In this document: positions 58,431 through 64,000 of the stretch, piece by piece | Layout of the letters: every line of letters starts with the position of its first letter | Position numbering within the stretch: position 1 is the first letter of the stretch | Assembly (NCBI RefSeq): GCF_900094585.1 | Contig: NZ_FMAG01000002.1 | Location: 884,007 to 948,006 of the forward strand | DNA from: Martinezella multihospitum | Lineage (GTDB): Bacteria; Pseudomonadota; Alphaproteobacteria; Rhizobiales; Rhizobiaceae | Length of the DNA stretch: 64,000 nucleotides | Reading direction: 5' to 3' | The notes under the pieces: generated by a model | What the model saw: the letters and a program-made list of their open reading frames with translations, nothing else | Told to the model about the DNA's origin: nothing | The model's database searches: none | Made by a program: the position numbers and the translations under genes

Positions 58431-58461
58431 CGATACCAATAATTATTATCTATTGGTATCG
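58431..58461 (+). promoter_or_regulatory. Inverted repeat, likely ParD operator
   Basis: CGATACCAATA and TATTGGTATCG are perfect 11-base arms around a 9-base AT-rich spacer (58431-58461), just before parD. Such repeats are bound by ParD to repress its own operon. Confidence 0.7.
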
Positions 58462-58476
58462 GCAGAGGAATGCTTC

Positions 58477-58722
58477 ATGGCTCGCAACACATCTATTTCG
58501 CTGGGTGATCATTTCAGCGCCTTCATCGAAACTCAGATAAAGACAGGCCGTTATGGCTCTGCCAGTGATGTTGTTCGCGCGGGCCTGCGCCTGCTCGAAG
58601 AACACGAGGCAAAGGTTAGGGCTCTGCAGGATGCATTGATCGCCGGGGAAGAATCCGGGGAGGTTGCTTCCTTCGATAACGCCGCATTCCTCAAGCGAAT
58701 GCACGCGACCTATGGTGAATAG
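58477..58722 (+). CDS. parD: ParD-family antitoxin
   Basis: 81 residues. Ribbon-helix-helix N terminus TSISLGDHFSAFIETQIKTG, then SASDVVRAGLRLLEEHE, and a C-terminal toxin-binding tail. Start ATG follows AGAGGAA. parE begins inside the end of this gene. Confidence 0.9.
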   Translation: MARNTSISLGDHFSAFIETQIKTGRYGSASDVVRAGLRLLEEHEAKVRALQDALIAGEESGEVASFDNAAFLKRMHATYGE

Positions 58723-59012
58723 GCCTCGCAAGTACGCTCTGTCTCCGCTTGCGGTTGCTGATCTTGAAGGTATCTGGCGATATACGGTCGAGAACTGGTC
58801 GGTAAGGCAAGCCGAGATCTACCACGCTGAAATCGTTGCAGCTTTCGAGGGGGTAGCGTCCGGTCAGAAAATTGGTCGCGCTACTGATATCCGCGACGGC
58901 ATATTTCAAATATGCCGTCGGCTCCCATGTGATCTACTATCTCTTGCGGGATGCAGAGATCGCCGTCATCCGCATATTGCATCGGCGGATGGATGTCGGC
59001 CGGCACCTTTGA
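58712..59012 (+). pseudogene. parE: parE toxin gene with a frameshift
   Basis: Starts with ATG at 58712 overlapping parD and reads MVNRPRKYALSPLAVADLEG and EIYHAEIVAAFEGVASGQKI like ParE, then after DIRDG the frame fails. In the next frame the typical ParE C terminus, FKYAVGSHVIYYLLRDAEIA... to RILHRRMDVGRHL, is intact to a stop at 59012. Removing one A at 58901 restores GYFKYAVGSHV. Without the shift the frame runs on to 59032 with unrelated residues. The toxin is therefore probably inactive unless frameshifting occurs. Confidence 0.82.
58895..58919. repeat. Perfect 25-base palindrome at the parE frameshift
   Basis: GACGGCATATTT-C-AAATATGCCGTC, 12-base arms around one base. The extra A lies inside the left arm, and without it the palindrome would be imperfect. 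Confidence 0.85.
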
Positions 59013-59078
59013 AGAGGTATCTGCAGTTTTGATCGATGTGGCCACCCGCAATTTTTACGCCCGCCTCCAGAGGTGCTT

Positions 59079-59696
59079 ATGATCAATCTTCGCCCGGTTC
59101 TCCCCGAGGATATCGATCAGCTCTATGCCATCTCGCTCCTGACCGGCGATGCCGGCAAGGATGCGACGCCGCTTCACCGCGATGGCCACCTGATCGGACA
59201 CATCTATTCCGCGCCCTACGTCGTGCTTCATCCTGAACTGGTGTTCGTCGCCGAGGATGATGAAGGTGTTTTCGGTTATATCGCCGGTGCCTTCGATACG
59301 ATTGCCTTCGACGAGCGGCTGGAGCGTGAATGGTGGCCGCATCTGCGGCAGCGCTATTCAGATCCGGAAGGTGATCCGGCGTTGTGGGACGCCGATCAGA
59401 AACGCATATCGGCGATCCACCATCCGAAGCTGGCGCCGGCTATCCTTATCGAGCGCTTCCCTGCCCATATTCACATGAATCTCCTGCCGCGAGCCCAGGG
59501 TAAGGGCATAGGAACCGCGCTTCTCGATCGCTGGGTGACAAATGCCCGCGCTAATGGCGTCAAAGGCATCCATCTTGGCGCCAATGCCGGCAATCATGGC
59601 GGCATCCGGTTCTGGTCGTCCCGCGGCTTTGTTCCTGTCGAGCTTCCGTCGGGGCTGGCACCCGAAACCACAGTGTGGTTTGGTCAGTTTCTCTAA
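59079..59696 (+). CDS. GNAT-family acetyltransferase
   Basis: 205 residues; acetyl-CoA loop LLPRAQGKGIGTALLDRWV and GIHLGANAGNHGGIRFWSSR, with INLRPVLPEDIDQLY at the start. Two in-frame starts, GTG 59073 and ATG 59079; the latter has better spacing from AGAGGTG. Substrate unknown; some relatives are fused to or annotated with O-GlcNAcase. Confidence 0.82.
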   Translation: MINLRPVLPEDIDQLYAISLLTGDAGKDATPLHRDGHLIGHIYSAPYVVLHPELVFVAEDDEGVFGYIAGAFDTIAFDERLEREWWPHLRQRYSDPEGDPALWDADQKRISAIHHPKLAPAILIERFPAHIHMNLLPRAQGKGIGTALLDRWVTNARANGVKGIHLGANAGNHGGIRFWSSRGFVPVELPSGLAPETTVWFGQFL

Positions 59697-59799
59697 TCTG
59701 TGGATTCGTCGGCTTTGATCCGCTTGGGTTCGGCGACCTTGTTGTTTGAGGCGGCTCGGCTTGCTATTCACCGCTCGGTGACAGATTGGAGTCGAGTCG

Positions 59800-60456
59800 A
59801 TGGCCCCCGCAAACGCTGCCGTTAAAATCCCCTTGGAAATGCCTGCCGTGGAAAAGCGCGTGCGCAATCGTGCCGCGACCCAGCAAGCGATCCTCGATGC
59901 TGCCAAGCGGCTGCTGGCGGAGGAGGGGTTCCAGAATTTCGGCATCAATGCGGTTGCCCGCGGTGCTGGCTGCGACAAGCAGCTGATCTACCGTTACTAC
60001 GGCGGCTTGAACGGCCTTGTGGAAGCGATCGGCGCTGATCTCGGCAGCTGGGTCACCGATCGCATTCCCGACGATACCGGCGGCATGTTCCTTTTGACCT
60101 ATGGCGATCTGATGGAGCGGCTTTCGCTGCTATTTCTCGAAGCCTTGCGCGCCGATCCCCTCATGCGCCGCATCGTCGCCTGGGAGGTCTCCGAAAACAG
60201 CGAGCAGGTGCGCCGGCTGTCCGAGGCGCGCTCCAAAGCGCTTGCCGGCTGGATCGAACGCATGCGCGGCTCGCTGGTGCCGCCCAAGGGCGTCGATGCC
60301 CAGGCGGTCAATGCCATGATCTTTGCTGCCATTCAGCACATCGTCCTAGCCGCAGCCGTCAGCGACCAATGCGCCGGTCTTGCCCTGAAAAACGGCAAGG
60401 ACTGGGAGAAGGCGGCAACCGCCTTGAAGCGGATCGTGCGCGGCGTTTACGGCTGA
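59800..60456 (+). CDS. TetR-family transcriptional regulator
   Basis: 218 residues. Helix-turn-helix TQQAILDAAKRLLAEEGFQNFGINAVARGAGCDKQLIYRYYGG, here quoted in parts: ILDAAKRLLAEEGFQNFG and CDKQLIYRYYG. The C terminus is a ligand-binding domain. No obvious target gene adjoins. Confidence 0.88.
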   Translation: MAPANAAVKIPLEMPAVEKRVRNRAATQQAILDAAKRLLAEEGFQNFGINAVARGAGCDKQLIYRYYGGLNGLVEAIGADLGSWVTDRIPDDTGGMFLLTYGDLMERLSLLFLEALRADPLMRRIVAWEVSENSEQVRRLSEARSKALAGWIERMRGSLVPPKGVDAQAVNAMIFAAIQHIVLAAAVSDQCAGLALKNGKDWEKAATALKRIVRGVYG

Positions 60457-60586
60457 TATCGGCCATCGGGCAGGGGATATCCACAGGCCCGCTCCGCCGT
60501 TAACCTTAACAAATGGTTTACATTGCGCCGTAGCGGTTAACTCGTCACTGTTAGAAGACGATTAGTTAACCATCAAGCGTGCTGTC

Positions 60587-60760
60587 ATGGGGTTGAGACC
60601 CGCTAAATTAGTGTTTCTCGTTACGGCGGTGATGTTCTTTGCCGTGCTCGCACTAGATATCACGCTGCCGGCAATGGTGTTGAGCGCCATGGCGCTGTCG
60701 AACTGGCTCGTCCTTTCGGCTGGCACGACGCAATATCCGCGTCGAAGAGGTACCGCATGA
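60587..60760 (+). CDS. Small membrane protein, 57 residues
   Basis: Begins MGLRPAKLVFLVTAVMFFAV and has two hydrophobic segments, ending in PRRRGTA. Its stop overlaps the ATG of the DUF6105 gene (ATGA), so the two are translationally coupled. Not recognised as a family. Confidence 0.6.
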   Translation: MGLRPAKLVFLVTAVMFFAVLALDITLPAMVLSAMALSNWLVLSAGTTQYPRRRGTA

Positions 60761-61092
60761 AGTGGTTGTTGATTTGCTGGGCCGCCCCCGTCTCGTTTCT
60801 CGGGGCATGGTATTATTTGTCGTATTACGACATGAGCTTCGGCATCTTCATGCTGACGCGGCAGATGCACGATCTGGTCTTCGATATCTACGGCAAGATC
60901 CTCGGCATTCCGCCCGAGACCATTCCGCCGCTGGTGGCGCGTGCCATCGCTTTCGACAGCCTGCTGGTCTTTGCAATCTACGGCTTTCGCCGCCGGGCAG
61001 CCATCATCGGATGGTGGAAGCGCCGTCAGGAGGCGTCCGGATCGAGCAAGGCGGCCCTGCCGAGGGCCGACAGCCTGTCCAAGGCCCCTTGA
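60757..61092 (+). CDS. DUF6105-like membrane protein
   Basis: 111 residues with an N-terminal hydrophobic segment ([19 protein letters not shown]) and a second near residues 55-75, followed by a basic tail. I believe it is DUF6105, a Rhizobiales family of unknown function. Its last 67 bases overlap the end of convergent ruvX. Confidence 0.75.
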   Translation: MKWLLICWAAPVSFLGAWYYLSYYDMSFGIFMLTRQMHDLVFDIYGKILGIPPETIPPLVARAIAFDSLLVFAIYGFRRRAAIIGWWKRRQEASGSSKAALPRADSLSKAP

Positions 61093-61523
61093 AGAATGAA
61101 GCTTGCCGCCGCCGAGTCGATGCGCTCGGCGCGCTTGGCACGCGAGACATCCATTTCCAGCAGCGCTCGCTCGGCGGCAACCGTCGAAAGCCGCTCGTCC
61201 CAGAAGATAAAGGGAAGGGCGGTCTTTTCCGACATGCTGCGCACGAAGGCGCGGGTTGCCTGAACGCGCGGTCCGGCAGAGCCATCCATATTCATCGGGA
61301 GCCCTATGACGAAGGCCGCGACCTTTTCCTTCCCGGCGAAGGCGAGCAAGGTTTCGGCATCCTGCGTGAACTTCACCCGCTTGATCACCGGGCGCGGCGT
61401 GGCAAAGCGCCGCCCGAGATCGGACATGGCAAGCCCGATCGTCTTCGTGCCGAGGTCGAGGCCGGCAATCGGCTGACCGGGCAGGAGCATCACGGCTAGA
61501 TCTTCGATGGTCAGCGTCGTCAT
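61026..61523 (-). CDS. ruvX: Holliday junction resolvase RuvX / YqgF
   Basis: 165 residues, RNase H-like fold. [15 protein letters not shown] with metal Asp, [21 protein letters not shown] with Glu, and the C-terminal [10 protein letters not shown] with Asp. Also linked to 16S rRNA processing. Tail overlaps DUF6105. Start MTTLTIEDL at 61523; the longer frame is not coding. Confidence 0.93.
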   Translation of the reverse strand: MTTLTIEDLAVMLLPGQPIAGLDLGTKTIGLAMSDLGRRFATPRPVIKRVKFTQDAETLLAFAGKEKVAAFVIGLPMNMDGSAGPRVQATRAFVRSMSEKTALPFIFWDERLSTVAAERALLEMDVSRAKRAERIDSAAASFILQGALDRLSALGRAALLDPDAS

Positions 61524-61640
61524 CAGGGTCTTGCTCCTGTCAAAACAAATTGAAGTCCTAACCGCTTTTCTTTGTTGCGGTTTGAGATATTTCCTAGACA
61601 CCAGCCTTCCATTTCAAATCAAGTCATAAGGAGAAATCCA

Positions 61641-62351
61641 ATGAAGATCACCTGGCTCGGCCACTCCGCTTTTCGCATTGAAACGGCCACGGCAAAAATA
61701 TTGATCGATCCTTTCCTGACCTATAATCCTTCCTTTGCCGCCGCCGGCCTCAACATCAAGGATGCCGCCGCCGGTGTGACCCATATCCTGCTGACGCACG
61801 GCCATGCCGACCATGTCGGCGATGCGGTTCAGATCGCCAAGGACACCGGCGCGGTCGTTCTCGCCAATGCCGATCTTGCCTCCTGGCTCAGCACCAAGGG
61901 TGTGGAGAAGCTGGAAATGGGCAATACCGGCGGCACCGTCGGCCTCGGCGGCTTCTCGGCCACCTTCACCAATGCGCTGCATTCTTCCGCCCAGATCACC
62001 GAGGATGGCGTTTCCCACGCGCTTGGCAATCCAAACGGGCTGATGCTGCATTTCGATGACGAGCCGACGCTGTTCCATATGGGCGATACTGACATCTTCT
62101 CGGATATGGCCCTCATCAACGAGCTGCATCAGCCCGATATCGGCATCCTGCCGATCGGCGACCGCTTTACGATGGGCGGGGCCGTGGCCGCACTTGCCTG
62201 CCAGCGCTTCTTCAACTTCAAGACCGCCATTCCCTGCCATTACGGTACGTTCCCGATCATCGACCAGACCCCGGAAAAGTTCATTGCCGGCATGGAAGGC
62301 TCGAAGACCGCGGTTGCCGCACCGAAGGTGGGCGAGAGCGTTTCTGCCTGA
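61641..62351 (+). CDS. UPF0173 / UlaG-like metal-dependent hydrolase
   Basis: 236 residues, metallo-beta-lactamase fold with [23 protein letters not shown] and CHYGTFP. Start after AAGGAGAAA. Substrate unknown. Divergent from ruvX. Confidence 0.93.
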   Translation: MKITWLGHSAFRIETATAKILIDPFLTYNPSFAAAGLNIKDAAAGVTHILLTHGHADHVGDAVQIAKDTGAVVLANADLASWLSTKGVEKLEMGNTGGTVGLGGFSATFTNALHSSAQITEDGVSHALGNPNGLMLHFDDEPTLFHMGDTDIFSDMALINELHQPDIGILPIGDRFTMGGAVAALACQRFFNFKTAIPCHYGTFPIIDQTPEKFIAGMEGSKTAVAAPKVGESVSA

Positions 62352-62360
62352 CGATACCCG

Positions 62361-62389
62361 TTGCGTATGGCGGGCATGGTCTTTATAGC
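62361..62389 (+). promoter_or_regulatory. Candidate sigma70 promoter for gatCA
   Basis: TTGCGT (62361-62366), 17-base spacer, TATAGC (62384-62389). A hairpin GATAGGA-AAAA-TCCTATC (62390-62407) begins right after it and leads into the gatC ribosome site. Confidence 0.55.
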
Positions 62390-62418
62390 GATAGGAAAAA
62401 TCCTATCCGGAGAGTGCC

Positions 62419-62706
62419 ATGTCCGTCGATCTCGCCACTGTCAAACGCGTCGCCCATCTCGCCCGCATCGCCGTCAATGAAGACGAAGCGCAGCGGATGA
62501 TGGGCGAGCTGAACGGCATTCTCGGCTTCGTCGAGCAGCTCTCCGAAGTGAATGTCGATGGCGTCGAGGCCATGACCTCGGTTACGCCGATGGCAATGAA
62601 GAAGCGTAGCGACGAAGTCACGGACGGCAACAAGGCCGCCGACATCGTCGCCAATGCGCCGAATACCGATCAGAATTTCTTCCTGGTGCCCAAAGTCGTC
62701 GAATAA
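62419..62706 (+). CDS. gatC: Asp-tRNA(Asn)/Glu-tRNA(Gln) amidotransferase subunit C
   Basis: 95 residues: [33 protein letters not shown] and the C-terminal [11 protein letters not shown] scaffold peptide that wraps GatA and GatB. Ribosome site GGAGAG. Confidence 0.95.
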   Translation: MSVDLATVKRVAHLARIAVNEDEAQRMMGELNGILGFVEQLSEVNVDGVEAMTSVTPMAMKKRSDEVTDGNKAADIVANAPNTDQNFFLVPKVVE

Positions 62707-62763
62707 CGGTTCCTTCGAGCCTTTCCGACCCGTTGCCCAATTCCAGATCTGAAGCGAAACAAA

Positions 62764-64000
62764 ATGAGCGAACTGACCAGCCTGACCATTGCCGAAGCCC
62801 GCGACAAGCTGCGCGCCAAGCAGATTACCGCCACCGAACTGACCGAGGCCTATATCTCGGCGATCGAGGCGGCCAATGCTCAGCTCAATGCCTACGTGAA
62901 GGTGACGCCGCAAAAGGCGCTAGCAATGGCCAAGGTGTCGGACGCCCGCCTTGCGGAAGGCAAAGCCGGTGCGCTGGAAGGCATTCCGCTGGGGATCAAG
63001 GACCTGTTCGGCACGGAAGGCATTCATACGCAGGCCTGCAGCCACATCCTGGACGGTTTTGAGCCGCACTATGAATCGACCGTCACGCAGAACCTCTGGA
63101 ACGACGGCGCGGTCATGCTCGGCAAGCTCAACATGGATGAGTTCGCCATGGGCTCGTCCAACGAGAGCTCTTATTACGGTCCGGTCATCAACCCATGGCG
63201 CGCCGAAGGCTCGAACCAGCAGCTCGTTCCGGGCGGCTCGTCCGGCGGTTCGGCCGCTGCCGTTGCCGCGCATCTCTGCGCCGGCGCGACTGCCACCGAT
63301 ACCGGCGGCTCCATCCGCCAGCCGGCCGCCTTCACTGGCACCGTCGGCATCAAGCCGACCTATGGCCGCTGCTCGCGCTGGGGCATCGTCGCCTTCGCCT
63401 CGTCGCTCGACCAGGCAGGACCGATCGCTCGCGATGTGCGCGATGCCGCTATCCTCCTGAAGTCGATGGCAAGCGTCGATGCCAAGGATACCACCTCTGT
63501 CGACCTGCCGGTGCCGGATTACGAAGCCTCGCTCGGCCAGTCGCTGAAGGGCATGAAGATCGGTATCCCGAACGAATACCGCGTCGACGGCATGCCGGAG
63601 GAGATCGAGACGCTCTGGCAGCAGGGCATCGCGTGGCTGAAGGACGCCGGCGCCGAGATCGTCAACATCTCGCTGCCGCACACGAAATATGCGCTGCCGG
63701 CCTATTATATCGTCGCGCCCGCCGAAGCCTCCTCGAACCTCGCCCGCTACGACGGCGTTCGCTACGGCCTGCGCGTCGACGGCAAGGATATCGTCGACAT
63801 GTACGAGAAGACGCGCGCTGCCGGCTTCGGCCAGGAAGTGAAGCGCCGCATCATGATCGGCACCTATGTTCTCTCGGCCGGCTACTACGACGCCTATTAT
63901 CTGCGCGCCCAGAAGGTTCGCACGCTGATCAAGCGCGATTTCGAGCTGGCCTTCAACGCCGGCGTCGACGCTATCCTGACGCCAGCTACGCCATCTTCGG
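62764..64000 (+). CDS. gatA: Asp-tRNA(Asn)/Glu-tRNA(Gln) amidotransferase subunit A (3' end outside window)
   Basis: 412 residues visible. The amidase-signature catalytic Lys is in LGIKDLF, the Ser-cisSer-Lys residues are in [12 protein letters not shown] and [10 protein letters not shown]. It frees ammonia from glutamine for the transamidation of mischarged tRNA. It starts 57 bases after gatC; the frame is open at the window end. Confidence 0.96.
   Translation, partial: MSELTSLTIAEARDKLRAKQITATELTEAYISAIEAANAQLNAYVKVTPQKALAMAKVSDARLAEGKAGALEGIPLGIKDLFGTEGIHTQACSHILDGFEPHYESTVTQNLWNDGAVMLGKLNMDEFAMGSSNESSYYGPVINPWRAEGSNQQLVPGGSSGGSAAAVAAHLCAGATATDTGGSIRQPAAFTGTVGIKPTYGRCSRWGIVAFASSLDQAGPIARDVRDAAILLKSMASVDAKDTTSVDLPVPDYEASLGQSLKGMKIGIPNEYRVDGMPEEIETLWQQGIAWLKDAGAEIVNISLPHTKYALPAYYIVAPAEASSNLARYDGVRYGLRVDGKDIVDMYEKTRAAGFGQEVKRRIMIGTYVLSAGYYDAYYLRAQKVRTLIKRDFELAFNAGVDAILTPATPSS

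Noticed and set aside
60500..60511. TTAACCTTAAC as a full CtrA box
   Set aside because: The two TTAA cores are only two bases apart, not seven, so it is at most a half site.

Overview
This 64 kb window looks like the chromosome of a Rhizobium-type alphaproteobacterium (Rhizobiales). The evidence is the high-GC codon use, a rkp K-antigen locus, an alphaproteobacterial nuo order ending in birA and an RNase J gene, the divK-pleD pair, stand-alone small-insertion ProS, a Rhizobiales DinB with a zinc ribbon, and three LexA boxes of the alphaproteobacterial GAAC-N7-GAAC type. I see no insertion sequence, prophage or CRISPR array; the only selfish-looking element is a parDE pair.

Layout. (1) 1-6816, plus strand: the end of the rkp-1 capsule lipid and polysaccharide locus (rkpA tail, rkpG, rkpH, rkpI, rkpJ), with start and stop codons overlapping at two junctions. 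(2) 6817-8105: a 37-codon membrane peptide, tRNA-Val(TAC) on the minus strand and two identical tRNA-Asp(GTC) genes. (3) 8106-24449: a 14-subunit NADH:quinone oxidoreductase operon (nuoA-N) that also carries a small secreted or lipoprotein gene after nuoD, a long helix-hairpin-helix tail on NuoE, and a separate membrane-anchored protein with the same domain after nuoF. It runs into birA, rnj, mce and a DUF1467 gene. (4) 27756-28374: an intergenic region with a small-RNA candidate and the proS promoter; then proS, lolC/E and lolD. (5) 31738-41366: DNA-damage-flavoured block. LexA boxes precede a DUF5680 gene, a 28-codon membrane peptide just upstream of dnaE, and dinB. Two envelope enzymes (an L,D-transpeptidase and a GH25 lipoprotein) lie between. 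(6) 41384-45205: HAD/DUF3572 pair, divK-pleD cell-cycle regulators, an AT-rich gap with a structured RNA candidate, and rpmG. (7) 45302-56546, minus strand: MFS transporter, DUF983, then GTGA- or TAATG-coupled pairs rnr/topA and dprA/plsY, and pyrB with a degenerate dihydroorotase. (8) 56732-64000: AidB-like dehydrogenase, parD with a frameshifted parE, GNAT, TetR, two small membrane proteins, ruvX, an UlaG-like hydrolase and gatC-gatA (gatA cut by the window end).

Most of the window is core housekeeping. The most unusual parts are the cluster of three near-identical LexA boxes, one of which sits 33 bases before a tiny membrane-peptide gene reminiscent in size and setting of the Caulobacter division inhibitor SidA; the duplicated helix-hairpin-helix domain inside the complex I operon; the parE frameshift inside a perfect 25-base palindrome; and two unannotated structured RNAs. 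All functional assignments come from reading motifs and context; no database search was run.
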